The notes: generated by a model from the sequence alone, not told the origin. DNA of 64,000 nt from Enterobacter sp. BIGb0383 (GCF_003751845.1 NZ_RJKQ01000003.1:186001-250000), one strand, 5' to 3'; counted from the first letter of the stretch, positions 18,459 through 27,661 are shown. Translations and numbers: made by a program.

Positions 18459-19541
18459 CGCGGTTTCCGTGAACAGCCGGGTCACATCGCCCCCGAGACG
18501 GGTATATTGCAACGGTCTCAGGCGTTCAATACGCTGGTGTAGCGCGCTATCGCAGGTATAGAGGCTGCACCAGCCCTCCAGCCAGGCCAGGTTGCCGGGC
18601 TTGCCGATAAAGTCGATATCCTGCTGCTCCCCGGCCCTGGTGGTAAAGGTTTGCGGATTATCCAGAGACTGAATGATCTGCCTGCCGAGGCGATACAGCC
18701 CGTCATCTTTCCTGCGGGTCACATCCACGCCGTTGGCGCGGGCAAACAGGGCAATCGCCACCAGCGGCTGGATGGCGTAGTTATGGTATGAAAACGCCCG
18801 CTGCCTGCGGCGCAGTTCGTTCTCCAGAAAACCCTCGCCGTCGACCTGCGACATCGCCGTGCGATAAATCGCCATCGCATGGTCAAACAGATCCTGCCGC
18901 TGGGTCACCACCGCGCTGGACATCAGCGCCCAGGCCGCCCAGTAGCTGTGGTTGTTGACTTTTTTCAGCGGCAAATCCGCCCAGTCCTTCACCGTCAAAT
19001 CCGCCAGCCGTCCCAGCCACTGCTCCGTTGCCCGCGCCTGCTGCGGCATCGCCTTCAGCGGCTGCGTCGGGGCGTACTGTAGCTGTAGCCACGCGGAAGA
19101 GAGGCTGGCGAGCGCCCACTTACGCATCGATTTCCCGGTATGGTTGACCGCCTCTCCGGTCAGCGCATCCGCCTGCGCCCAGGTGTTCATCACCTCCGCC
19201 ACACAGGCCACATGGCGCACATCGCCATCCCGCTGATAGCGAGTCGTTTCCTGCACGACCTGCTTCTCAAGCGCTGTAATCTGCCGGGTGCCTTCGCGGA
19301 ACGCCCGATCGGCTTCGGGATTCAACGTCGCTCTGGCGCTGTCTGACCCCTCGTATTTACTGTGAAAATCGAGCGGGCCGGTAAAGGGCGCAGGCGCATC
19401 GGGGCAGGTCAATTTCGTCTTTAGCGTTGCTGTGGCCTGCGGGGGCAGGGAAAAACCAGCGGGTGGGCGAAGCGGGGTCGCGGCATGGGCTGTCGCCGTC
19501 GCCAGGGTTAACAGGAGTAGTGCGCGAGTTATCAGAGCCAT
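18450..19541 (-). CDS. algL: Periplasmic alginate lyase, PL5 family (AlgL)
   Basis: 363 residues, the usual AlgL length, with signal peptide MALITRALLLLTLATATAHA. PL5 hallmarks are present: SKYEGSDSARATLN (Lys62), the catalytic NNHSYW (196-201), and the Arg/Tyr stretch RRRQRAFSYHNYA (about 245-256). AlgL cleaves polymannuronate by beta-elimination; in alginate producers it clears polymer stuck in the periplasm. It is transcribed convergently to the AlgE-like gene, overlapping it by 9 bases. All key residues seem intact, so activity on an alginate-like polymer is likely, although the exact substrate here is unknown. Confidence 0.9.
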   Translation of the reverse strand: MALITRALLLLTLATATAHAATPLRPPAGFSLPPQATATLKTKLTCPDAPAPFTGPLDFHSKYEGSDSARATLNPEADRAFREGTRQITALEKQVVQETTRYQRDGDVRHVACVAEVMNTWAQADALTGEAVNHTGKSMRKWALASLSSAWLQLQYAPTQPLKAMPQQARATEQWLGRLADLTVKDWADLPLKKVNNHSYWAAWALMSSAVVTQRQDLFDHAMAIYRTAMSQVDGEGFLENELRRRQRAFSYHNYAIQPLVAIALFARANGVDVTRRKDDGLYRLGRQIIQSLDNPQTFTTRAGEQQDIDFIGKPGNLAWLEGWCSLYTCDSALHQRIERLRPLQYTRLGGDVTRLFTETALK

Positions 19542-19857
19542 GCGTAATCAATCCCTTTACTGTGGGGGAGTCGGGACTATAGCACGGGTGAGATTTATTA
19601 TTCCTGGTGAAAAAGACCGTGGGTTTTGTGAAGTCAGTCGGCGTTTTCATTTGTGTGAGTCGTTATATTTTCTTTGTTATTTTTCATTTTCTTGAATATT
19701 TGTGACGAAATGATGGTGGTGCACAAGAACGATCCTAAGATCGTTTTTAGTATCATAAATATTCATTAAAATGATTATTTATGAAGTGAATGATAGGTAA
19801 TTAATAGTGCCTGTAATAATCATCACTAATACTTAGCCAAGAGAGCGAGGGGACAAC
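19542..19857. promoter_or_regulatory. Divergent promoter region algL / yhfU
   Basis: An A+T-rich region of 316 bases between two divergent genes. It must hold both promoters. The only structured element seen is a hairpin with a T-run at 19728-19748 (separate entry). A GAGGGG ribosome site precedes the yhfU ATG. I see no small gene in it. Confidence 0.5.
19728..19748 (+). promoter_or_regulatory. Hairpin with T-run upstream of yhfU (attenuator or operator)
   Basis: AACGATC-CTAA-GATCGTT is a perfect 7-bp inverted repeat followed by TTT, shaped like an intrinsic terminator on the + strand. No + strand gene lies just upstream, so it may be a leader attenuator for yhfU-yhfT or a palindromic operator for a regulator. 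The evidence is geometric only. Confidence 0.4.
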
Positions 19858-20226
19858 ATGTATCACATTGCAGTCGGCGGTCAGTTTAATAAGAAAGAAA
19901 TTGTGGAATACCTTGAAAAATATGGCGAGGGGAATTTTAGCGCTGAAATTATGACGGATATGGATGCGGCGATGAAGGTTAAGAATAATCAATGCGACTA
20001 CTATCTCGGTGCCTGTCAGAGCGGTGCCGGTGGTGCTCTGGCTATGGCCTATGCGCTAATCGGCCGGGATAAGTGTGCGACGATAGCTAACGCTCTGGTT
20101 CAACCCTCTGAAGAGAAAGTCACTCAGCTACTGGCATCCGGGGTTAAGGCCTTTGGTTTTACTAATGACCGGGCTGAGAATGCGGTAAAAGCGTTTGTTC
20201 ACGCGCTGCGGCTACAGGGGAAATAG
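19858..20226 (+). CDS. yhfU: YhfU-like DUF2620 protein
   Basis: A 122-residue soluble protein. The core MDAAMKVKNNQCDYYLGACQ followed by SGAGGALAMAYALIG matches E. coli YhfU (DUF2620) closely; the E. coli protein has AAMKVKSGQLDYYIGACNTG at the same place. The glycine-rich SGAGGAL loop suggests a small-molecule or phosphate binding site, but no activity is established. It is followed at 54 bases by a YhfT-like transporter, as in the E. coli yhf operon. None of the enzymes of that operon (YhfS, YhfV, YhfW, YhfX) or its regulator YhfZ is nearby. Confidence 0.85.
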   Translation: MYHIAVGGQFNKKEIVEYLEKYGEGNFSAEIMTDMDAAMKVKNNQCDYYLGACQSGAGGALAMAYALIGRDKCATIANALVQPSEEKVTQLLASGVKAFGFTNDRAENAVKAFVHALRLQGK

Positions 20227-20280
20227 TCATCTGGCATGGCCTGGAAATGGCTTTTTCTAAATCAACCAGGGAGCGGAGTT

Positions 20281-21564
20281 ATGGAATTTTCAACAGTCAT
20301 TAAGATTGTTATTTTTGGATTGTTAGGGGGCTATGCCACATTTCTGGCAAACAGGATCATCGCTGTATACCATGATGGCCTGCGGCCGATCCTTCCAGAG
20401 TTTATTAACGGTAATATGCGTCGCAAGGAATTAATGGGCGTTTCTTTTGCCATCAGTATCGGTTTTATTACGGGGTTTGCCCTGCCCATTACGCTGGCTA
20501 CCGGTATTATCGTTATTCACATCATCTTATTATCATCTGATTTTATTGGTCTTGCTATTGCTAATAGCACCGTTGCGGTACTGGCAGGAACGGTTTATGG
20601 CGCTGGCGTTATTCTGGCTCTGGACACGGTGGTTAAAGGGTTTACTTATCTTCCGGTCAACTTCCTTGATGCTCTGACGCTGGTTGGCGAGCCTATTGTC
20701 TATGCTTTTGTCGCTTTCCCCGCAATCACCGTTGGCTATCAGTTCGGGAAAAAAGCAGGGCTTATAACAATAACCTTGTCATTTCTGGGACGTGTTGCCG
20801 TGGAGCGTCTGAATCCTGTTTCTCTGGCAGGGAATACGGTCTCTCTCAGTCCTGAAGGTATCGCAATGCTGGTGGGGATGATTTGCCTGCTGTTTTTTGC
20901 CTCGAGGGATAAAAATCGCAGGGATGCGACGCTGGATCACAGCCTCTTTGACGACAATATCAGACGTATCAGAAAGAACATTCTGTATTTGCTGCCAATG
21001 GCTGCGCTTATCTCTATTGCGGCTCATTATCAATGGCTGGCCGGGGAGCCGATTGCGGCAGCGCTGGTGGGTAAGGGCGACATCACGTCCGCCGCGATTG
21101 TTGCTACCGTACAGGCTATCGCTTTTATGCCGCTGATTATCACGACCGCGATGGTGAGCGGTGTCTACGGGACCAACGGGTGGTGTGACTGGTTTCTTGG
21201 CCTGGGTTATCTCGCCCCGAATCCCCTGGCGGCTGGCGTTCTGGGCGCCAGCGCGATGGGCATAGAGATCGCTGGCTTAAGTAAAATAGGTAAAGCCATA
21301 AATCGTTTCCCGGCATTAAAAATGTCGGGCGATAATATCCGGACCTCAATGACACAAATCCTTGAAATTGCCCTGCTAGTAGGCGGCGTCAATGCAGCCA
21401 GCCAGATTTGGTCAGGTACGGGTATTTTTTTGACGGTTAGCCTTTATATCCTCAATGAAATCAGCGGGCGTCCGGTGATGAAACTGGCAGCGGGTCCTAT
21501 CGCCGCAATTATTGTCGGCATTCTGGCGAATATTTTTGCTGTCTTTGGATGCTATACCGGGTGA
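20281..21564 (+). CDS. yhfT: YhfT-like inner-membrane transporter
   Basis: A 427-residue polytopic membrane protein with about ten or more hydrophobic segments. The start at 20281 is chosen for the GGAG site before it; an earlier in-frame ATG at 20236 lacks one. HDGLRPILPEFINGNMRRKE near residue 30, LGYLAPNPLAAGVLGA and ILNEISGRPVMKLAAGPIAA near the end align with E. coli YhfT. The family is annotated as a probable transporter of unknown substrate. Pairing with YhfU without catabolic genes suggests that the two form a minimal transport unit. Base composition is lower in GC than in the flanking clusters. Confidence 0.85.
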   Translation: MEFSTVIKIVIFGLLGGYATFLANRIIAVYHDGLRPILPEFINGNMRRKELMGVSFAISIGFITGFALPITLATGIIVIHIILLSSDFIGLAIANSTVAVLAGTVYGAGVILALDTVVKGFTYLPVNFLDALTLVGEPIVYAFVAFPAITVGYQFGKKAGLITITLSFLGRVAVERLNPVSLAGNTVSLSPEGIAMLVGMICLLFFASRDKNRRDATLDHSLFDDNIRRIRKNILYLLPMAALISIAAHYQWLAGEPIAAALVGKGDITSAAIVATVQAIAFMPLIITTAMVSGVYGTNGWCDWFLGLGYLAPNPLAAGVLGASAMGIEIAGLSKIGKAINRFPALKMSGDNIRTSMTQILEIALLVGGVNAASQIWSGTGIFLTVSLYILNEISGRPVMKLAAGPIAAIIVGILANIFAVFGCYTG

Positions 21565-21602
21565 TGTAGACGGATGAGGACATCTTGCTACCCATTTTGG
21601 AA

Positions 21603-21634
21603 GCCAGCCAGATTGAATCTTCAGTCTGGCTGGC
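21603..21634. terminator. Hairpin after yhfT
   Basis: GCCAGCCAGA (21603-21612) pairs perfectly with TCTGGCTGGC (21625-21634) around a 12-base loop, 38 bases after the yhfT stop. No T-run follows directly, so termination may be partial. The remainder of 21565-21770 is A+T-rich and probably holds the promoter of the following operon. Confidence 0.5.
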
Positions 21635-21770
21635 AAAGAAAGGCGAGGCCTACCTATTATATTTGGTGGTTTTTTTGACTGCGGTGGCTTTTACCATTCT
21701 CTGCAATTCAGTTTAATCTTAAGATGGATATCTTCACGATTTATCCATTTTCTGCTTAAAGCCCATATAA

Positions 21771-23099
21771 ATGCTAAGAATAACAAGAACCACTGAAAAA
21801 TTGGCAGAAGCACAATGGGCTATTACACACTGGTCTTCGCTGAACGACCTTCTTGTTCAATATTTATCCCCGGCTTACGCGAATTTATTTGCCCGTCCGT
21901 CCGTTGCCGCTGACGGTGCCGTTGAGTGGTATAGCGAACTCAATGGCGAACCGGTTCCTCTGCTCCAGCTTGCTGCGGATGCGCGTGCGCGCGCCGAATC
22001 ACTATTGACGCAAAAGCTGGCCTCGGTGGCGGAGCTGCACCAGAGGCTTGAGCAGAATGGTAGCGCGTCGGTAGATGTCTTACAGCTGCTTAAACTGGCA
22101 GGTCAGCAGCCCGCGAGAGACAGCGTATGGGTGATAGAAGGGCAGCCGGTGATTACCGCCTGGCCCGACAGCGCGCCTCAGGCTGCTGCCGCCGCTACGG
22201 CTACCGCAGCAGCCGCTGGTGCGGTGACTGCGCGAAGATTGTGGTGGCCATGGCTCCTGCTAGCCTTTCTGCTTGCCGTGCTGGCGCTGTTTCTGCTGCG
22301 CGGCTGTTTACCGACTGCGCCACCTGAACCTGCTGTTACCCAGCCTGAGCCGGCGGCCACCCAACCTGAACCGGTGGTAGCCAGGCCTGAACCTGCGCCT
22401 GAACCCCCACAGCCCGTCATCGAAAAACCGGCAGTGAAACCCCCGCCACCGGTTAAAGCACTCTGCCCGGTCAACCGTCAGAAACAGCAGGCGCCTGAAG
22501 TGGTGATTGTTTTTGATGCCTCTGGCTCTATGGCGATCAGTATGGACGCCACCGTTGAAGAACTGCAGCGCTGGAATGAAGGCTACGCCCCCCACAACAT
22601 TGAGCGTGAACCACGCCGTATCAGCCTTGCCCGCACCGCGGCAAATAAGCTGATTGATGAAGTCCCGAAAGATATGTCGATAAGCCTGGTCTCGGCGGCA
22701 AACTGCAGAAGTATTGCGGTTTCAAAACCCTTCTCTTTCCAGCAGCGCGGGGCGCTCAAAAAAAGCGTAAACCGGATCGAGCCGGAGGGGAAAACCGCTC
22801 TGGCTGAAGCGTTAACGAAAGCGGGAGCCCTGGTCGACGGGGTCAATCGTGACGCCATTATTTTATTGATCACCGACGGCAATGAGACCTGCGGGGGCGA
22901 TCCCTGTGCGGTGTCGAACAGGCTGAAAAAAGCGAAGCCGCGTTTACAGGTCAATGTCGTCGATATTATGAGCACGGGTGCCGGTAATTGTATTGCTGAA
23001 AATACCGGCGGCGGCGTATTTGCCGTCAACAATACCCGGGATTTTAATAAAGTCGTGACCGAGGCAATGAAAGAATATATTCCCGAGGGATGTGAGTAA
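21771..23099 (+). CDS. Membrane-anchored von Willebrand factor A domain protein, first gene of the srf operon
   Basis: 442 residues. An N-terminal cytoplasmic domain (about 1-130) is followed by one membrane helix (about 157-178, LWWPWLLLAFLLAVLALFLL), a Pro/Glu repeat linker (QPEPAATQPEPVV) and a C-terminal vWA domain. The MIDAS metal site is complete: DASGS near 249, the Thr of GKTALAEAL near 340, and ITDG near 366. Several cysteines (NETCGGDPC, GNCIAEN, EGCE at the end) suggest disulfides and hence a periplasmic vWA domain. The N-terminal domain resembles that of the next protein, SrfA. The ribosome site is weak. It begins the operon after a 206-base gap. Confidence 0.8.
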   Translation: MLRITRTTEKLAEAQWAITHWSSLNDLLVQYLSPAYANLFARPSVAADGAVEWYSELNGEPVPLLQLAADARARAESLLTQKLASVAELHQRLEQNGSASVDVLQLLKLAGQQPARDSVWVIEGQPVITAWPDSAPQAAAAATATAAAAGAVTARRLWWPWLLLAFLLAVLALFLLRGCLPTAPPEPAVTQPEPAATQPEPVVARPEPAPEPPQPVIEKPAVKPPPPVKALCPVNRQKQQAPEVVIVFDASGSMAISMDATVEELQRWNEGYAPHNIEREPRRISLARTAANKLIDEVPKDMSISLVSAANCRSIAVSKPFSFQQRGALKKSVNRIEPEGKTALAEALTKAGALVDGVNRDAIILLITDGNETCGGDPCAVSNRLKKAKPRLQVNVVDIMSTGAGNCIAENTGGGVFAVNNTRDFNKVVTEAMKEYIPEGCE

Positions 23100-23210
23100 G
23101 GTAATCGGCTGCATTCGTTACCGTTAAAATAATTTCATTCCGGAACTAGCCATCCTGTTTGGGTGAATGTTTTTTATCACTTGTTTTATTGATAGCAAGG
23201 GCATGCAAAC

Positions 23211-24650
23211 GTGAAAGAAATGTTTTTGTGTAGTGACAGGCTCGATAAATATCAATCTCTGGGTGAAAACGGGCAGGCGGTACACCTTTCCGCGTTACAG
23301 CTACGGGAAACATTACGTTTGCGCCGTCAAAGCGCCGTGGCCGACTGTCTGGCGATTCCTCAGGTGAATGAGCACGGGGACCGCATTGACTGGTATGCCC
23401 CTTTTTCTGGCGATGTGGTTCCCTGGTCTGCGGCCATGGAAAGCGAGCGTGCCGCTGCCCTCAGCCAGCTGGAGAGCCATCAGGCCGTACTGAGCCAGTT
23501 TAGCGAAGAGATGCGCGAGCACAAACAGCCCGAGCAGCGCCTGTTTGGCCAGCTGCTGGAAAAAGCACTCCAGTTCCCCGATCCCAAACATGTCTGGCTG
23601 GTGGCGGGTAAACCGGTTATCAGCTTTTGGGGATTTGTGAATGCCCGGCACCAGGCGCGTATCGATCCGCTCGATTGCCTGCGCCCGGCGGTACCGTTAA
23701 CGCCTGCGGCACCGGTAACGGCCGCGCCATCCCCGTCTCCCGCCCCGGAACCCGTCGGACAGCCGCCGGTGCGTCGCGGCTGGTGGTGGGTGCTTCCGGC
23801 ATGGCTGCGCTGGCTCCTGCCGCTTCTTCTGCTGCTGTTGCTGATCCTGCTGTTTCTGCGCAGCTGCGTACCGGGCGTTTCTATTCCCGGGCTGAGCGCG
23901 CTGCAGCCCACGCTACCGAATACCACGGTCACCGTCCCGCAGATCGGCCTGAATGGCTCCCCGGTCAACGAAGCGAATGTCGGCAACCTGACCACATCCG
24001 GCAACGGCGCGACCGTGGAAGTTCCGACAGTACAGGAGCCGGGGCTTGCCGTGGTACCCGAGTCGCAGCAGGAGACGCCCGCTGCACCGCAGGCATCCAC
24101 TGACGAGCCGTCAGGCCTGCCGACGCCGGAAAATGAAAGTCCGGCAGTCGTTCCCCCCGTGCCGGAAGCCGCACCGGCTGAAGGTGCCAACGCTCAGCCC
24201 GAACCTATCGCGCCTGTTGAGCCGGGCGTCGGTAACGTGACCCCTCCGACGCCTGCTGGCGGGCAGGCTGCGCCGTTGACGATCCCCGCGGAAGCCCTGG
24301 CCCAGGGCAACACGGACTTCCTCAATGGCCGCTGGCATGCCGGGGCGGGGATCCAGGATCGGCGGACGGGCAAACCGTTAAGCCTGAGCTACCAGCTGAA
24401 TAATGGTCAGGGTGAAGTGCGTATGACGCGTGGCGACGGCGTTGCCTGTCGCGGGGCGGTCAATGCGGCCATCCAGGCCGGTCAGCTCGCAATTAATAAC
24501 CAGGGGGAAGCGACCTGTTCCGACGGTTCTGTTTACAAGATGCCGGAAATCCTCTGTGTACCCGGAGCGCAAAGCGCGGCCGACTGTAAAGGGCTCTATG
24601 ACGAGAATACCCTTTTCCCGATTTCGATGAAGCAGGAGGCAGGTAACTAA
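23211..24650 (+). CDS. srfA: SrfA family protein
   Basis: 479 residues from GTG 23211; ATG 23220 is possible, but AAGGG is better placed for the GTG. Layout: N-terminal domain (1-145), Pro-rich stretch, one strong membrane helix (about 190-222, ending LLLLLLILLFLRSC), a long Pro/Glu/Ala/Val linker with low-complexity repeats (about 240-365), and a small C-terminal domain with cysteines (DGVACRG, EATCSDGS, PEILCVPG, AADCKG) that is probably periplasmic and disulfide-bonded. Its placement directly before srfB and srfC identifies it as SrfA. The srfABC genes were named in Salmonella as SsrB-regulated; the molecular role is unknown. Its stop overlaps the srfB start (TAATG). Confidence 0.82.
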   Translation: MKEMFLCSDRLDKYQSLGENGQAVHLSALQLRETLRLRRQSAVADCLAIPQVNEHGDRIDWYAPFSGDVVPWSAAMESERAAALSQLESHQAVLSQFSEEMREHKQPEQRLFGQLLEKALQFPDPKHVWLVAGKPVISFWGFVNARHQARIDPLDCLRPAVPLTPAAPVTAAPSPSPAPEPVGQPPVRRGWWWVLPAWLRWLLPLLLLLLLILLFLRSCVPGVSIPGLSALQPTLPNTTVTVPQIGLNGSPVNEANVGNLTTSGNGATVEVPTVQEPGLAVVPESQQETPAAPQASTDEPSGLPTPENESPAVVPPVPEAAPAEGANAQPEPIAPVEPGVGNVTPPTPAGGQAAPLTIPAEALAQGNTDFLNGRWHAGAGIQDRRTGKPLSLSYQLNNGQGEVRMTRGDGVACRGAVNAAIQAGQLAINNQGEATCSDGSVYKMPEILCVPGAQSAADCKGLYDENTLFPISMKQEAGN

Positions 24651-27600
24651 TGCTGGCAGAACTCACTGATTTTAAAAAGCAGGTCAAACTTATTCGCGAT
24701 AGCGGGATCCAGTTTCTCGACTTTGCTTTCAAATTACCGGCCCGTAAAGAGTACGGCGAATTCCTGCGTCAGAAAGGCTCGGGGATGGTGCTGCGCCTGG
24801 TTGATAACGAGCGCGAGAATAGCCTCGTTATTCCGGCCCCCGAGAATGAGACGCCCGTCAGCGCGGAGGCCGATTATTCCCTCTCTGTGGACGAATCCCT
24901 CCGCCTGCTGAAGGGGATCTGGCTGCCGCTGCCGTTTTTCCGCTTCAACCCGCCGCGCGCCTTTTCGCAGGGGCCAACAAACTGGTCTCGCGTACAGTTT
25001 CATGAGCTGGCCGAGCCGGACGATAAAGGGAATACCTGGCGCGCCACGCTGATTTTTGACACCAAAATTTCGCCGGATCGGGAAAACACCCAGTACCTTG
25101 CTCCTGGCGAAGATGATGTGCGCACGGGCGCAGGCTTCGCGCTGGCAAGACATCATTTTGAAATGGGTGAGTTTCTGGAACTGCCCTGGGTGGATGAGTG
25201 GCTGCGCGATGTCTACACCTCCCGGGCGCAGGAAGTGCTGCGCCAGCACTATGACGACAATAAAATAAAGCTGGAGATGAAAGAGCATCAGGCCCACTAC
25301 CTGAATCTGCTCAGCGTATTAAGCACGTATCTTCCGCTGCCGGAAGTGCAGGTGAACGACGTCAAAATTCGTGATACCGCAATCCCGGTCGATCTGGTGC
25401 TGGATATCGGCAACTCACGCAGCTGCGGCATTCTGATTGAAGAACATCGTGACGATAACAAAGGGCTGTCCCAGCTCTATCAGCTGCAGCTGCGCGATTT
25501 AAGCCAGCCGCAGTTCGTCTATAGCGAACCTTTCGATAGCCGACTGGAGTTCGCCCAGGCGGAGTTCGGCAAGCAGGACTTTTCGCTCAAGAGCGGACGG
25601 AGCGATGCCTTTATGTGGCCGACCATTGGCCGCGTGGGCGAGGAGGCTTTCCGCATGGCTTCCCAGCGCCTCGGCACGGAAGGTTCAACCGGTATTTCCA
25701 GCCCTAAACGCTATCTGTGGGATGAACAGCCCTACTCTCCGGGATGGCGTTTTAGCCAGGCGTTTGTGAAATCAGAACATGAACCTCTGGCGACGGCGGC
25801 GCCGCTGCTGTACATGCTCAATGATAAAGGCGAGCTGCTGATCGACCTGGATGAAGACGAGCGTATGCCCGTGTTTTCACCGATCTACAGCCGCAGCTCC
25901 CTGATGACCATGATGCTGTCAGAGGTGCTGAGCCAGGCCCTGATGCAGATTAACAGCCCGGCACAGCGGCTGAAAATGAACCATGCCAGTACCCCGCGCC
26001 AGCTGCGCAATATCATCATGACCGTTCCCCCGGCGATGCCGAAACCGGAGCGCGTTATTTTTGAGAAGAGCATGCGCAGAGCGATTCATCTGGTCTGGAA
26101 AGCGCTGGACTGGGAGTCAATGGACTTTGACGCGAAATTCGTCAACACCCCGGCACCTAAGTTCCCGCATCCGCAGGTGCATGTGAAGTGGGATGAGGCG
26201 ACCTGCGGCCAGCTGGTTTATCTCTACAACGAGACGCAAAACTATTTTGGCGGACGCACCGACGAATTCTTTGCCGCGACGCGACGCCCGGATAATCCGC
26301 TGGGTGAAAAGGGTGAACGCAGCCTGAAAATCGCCTCGATTGATATCGGCGGCGGTACCACGGACCTGGTCATCACGCGCTATACGCTTGATGAAGGTCA
26401 GGGGGTTAACGTTCGCATTACGCCGAAACAGCTCTTCCGCGAAGGGTTTAAAGTGGCCGGTGACGATATCCTGCTCGATGTGATCCGTCTGTACATCCAG
26501 CCGGCGGTCAAAGCCGCGATGATCAAAGCGGGGCATGACGGTGCCGCCGCCGAGTCGATGATGTCGCACCTCTTTGGCAGCGAGTCGATTGAGGCGGGGA
26601 AACAGGTGCTTCGTCAGCAGCTGACCCTGCAAATTTTTGCCCCGCTGGCGCTGGCGATTTTACATCGCTATGAAGAGTACTTGCCGGAAGCGGGCGCGGT
26701 AACCCTGAACACCACCTTCCGTGAACTACTGGCGGAAAATATCCCAACGCAGAAAGTGCAGGATTATGTCAACGATGCGGTCCGCGCCGGGCTGCCGGGC
26801 GACGGCCAGTCGTTCTCTATCCTCGATGCGTCGCTCGACGTGAATCTGGCCGCGTTGCATAACGAATTTATCAATCCTGCCAAAGGCCAGATGAATATCT
26901 GTCACAGCCTCAGAGCGCTGTGTGAGGTGCTCTGGCATTACAACTGCGACATTTTACTGTTAACCGGCCGTCCTTCTCGTCTGCCGGGTATTCAGGCGCT
27001 GATCCGCCAGCTGCAGCCGCTTCCGCCTTCCCGGGTGCTCTCGCTGCACGGTTATGAAACCGGCGGCTGGTATCCGTTCAATAAAAAAGGCTGCATTGAC
27101 GATCCGAAATCGACTGCGGTAGTCGGGGCGATGCTCTGTCTGCTGGCCGAGAAGTCGAGGCTCAACAACTTCTACTTCCGCACCGCGAACTTTGTGCCGT
27201 ACTCCACGATCCGCTACCTGGGGATGCTGGACAGCAACAACGTGATTAAGGACAGCAACGTCTCCTACAGCAATGTGGATCTGGACTCCGTTGACTACCA
27301 GCTCAGCCAGGAGAGCCGCTTTGAATTACGCGGCGAGGCGCGCATTGGCTTCAGGCAGCTGGATAACGAACGCTGGCCGGCCTCTGCGCTGTATACCCTG
27401 AAAATCGTTAATCCCGATCTGGGACAGGAACTCTCTGGCGATGCGGTGATGCATATTCGCCTGCGGGCAGAGCAGGCGCGCTCGAACAGAGACCAGGCTC
27501 CCGTAAGCCCTGAGCGATTCAGCATCGAGTCGCTGGAAATGGAGCATGCCCGCCGTGGGTACAGCTCCCGGGATGTCGCATTCCAATTGAATACTCTGGT

Positions 27601-27661
27601 CGGTAATGGCCTGGGTGAAACCCATTACTGGCTGGACAGCGGGAGCGTTAAAAGCAAATGA
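24650..27661 (+). CDS. srfB: SrfB family protein, actin/Hsp70-like ATPase
   Basis: 1003 residues, the family's usual size. The three nucleotide-binding signatures of the actin/Hsp70 fold are readable: phosphate 1 (DLVLDIGNSRSCGIL, near 250), phosphate 2 (IASIDIGGGTTDLVIT, near 561-576) and the adenosine motif (LLLTGRPSRLPGIQALI, near 768). There is no signal peptide or membrane helix, so it is cytoplasmic and probably binds ATP at the membrane proteins encoded around it. SrfB is a Pfam family of its own, annotated as virulence factor without known mechanism. It overlaps srfC by four bases (ATGA). Confidence 0.9.
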   Translation: MLAELTDFKKQVKLIRDSGIQFLDFAFKLPARKEYGEFLRQKGSGMVLRLVDNERENSLVIPAPENETPVSAEADYSLSVDESLRLLKGIWLPLPFFRFNPPRAFSQGPTNWSRVQFHELAEPDDKGNTWRATLIFDTKISPDRENTQYLAPGEDDVRTGAGFALARHHFEMGEFLELPWVDEWLRDVYTSRAQEVLRQHYDDNKIKLEMKEHQAHYLNLLSVLSTYLPLPEVQVNDVKIRDTAIPVDLVLDIGNSRSCGILIEEHRDDNKGLSQLYQLQLRDLSQPQFVYSEPFDSRLEFAQAEFGKQDFSLKSGRSDAFMWPTIGRVGEEAFRMASQRLGTEGSTGISSPKRYLWDEQPYSPGWRFSQAFVKSEHEPLATAAPLLYMLNDKGELLIDLDEDERMPVFSPIYSRSSLMTMMLSEVLSQALMQINSPAQRLKMNHASTPRQLRNIIMTVPPAMPKPERVIFEKSMRRAIHLVWKALDWESMDFDAKFVNTPAPKFPHPQVHVKWDEATCGQLVYLYNETQNYFGGRTDEFFAATRRPDNPLGEKGERSLKIASIDIGGGTTDLVITRYTLDEGQGVNVRITPKQLFREGFKVAGDDILLDVIRLYIQPAVKAAMIKAGHDGAAAESMMSHLFGSESIEAGKQVLRQQLTLQIFAPLALAILHRYEEYLPEAGAVTLNTTFRELLAENIPTQKVQDYVNDAVRAGLPGDGQSFSILDASLDVNLAALHNEFINPAKGQMNICHSLRALCEVLWHYNCDILLLTGRPSRLPGIQALIRQLQPLPPSRVLSLHGYETGGWYPFNKKGCIDDPKSTAVVGAMLCLLAEKSRLNNFYFRTANFVPYSTIRYLGMLDSNNVIKDSNVSYSNVDLDSVDYQLSQESRFELRGEARIGFRQLDNERWPASALYTLKIVNPDLGQELSGDAVMHIRLRAEQARSNRDQAPVSPERFSIESLEMEHARRGYSSRDVAFQLNTLVGNGLGETHYWLDSGSVKSK

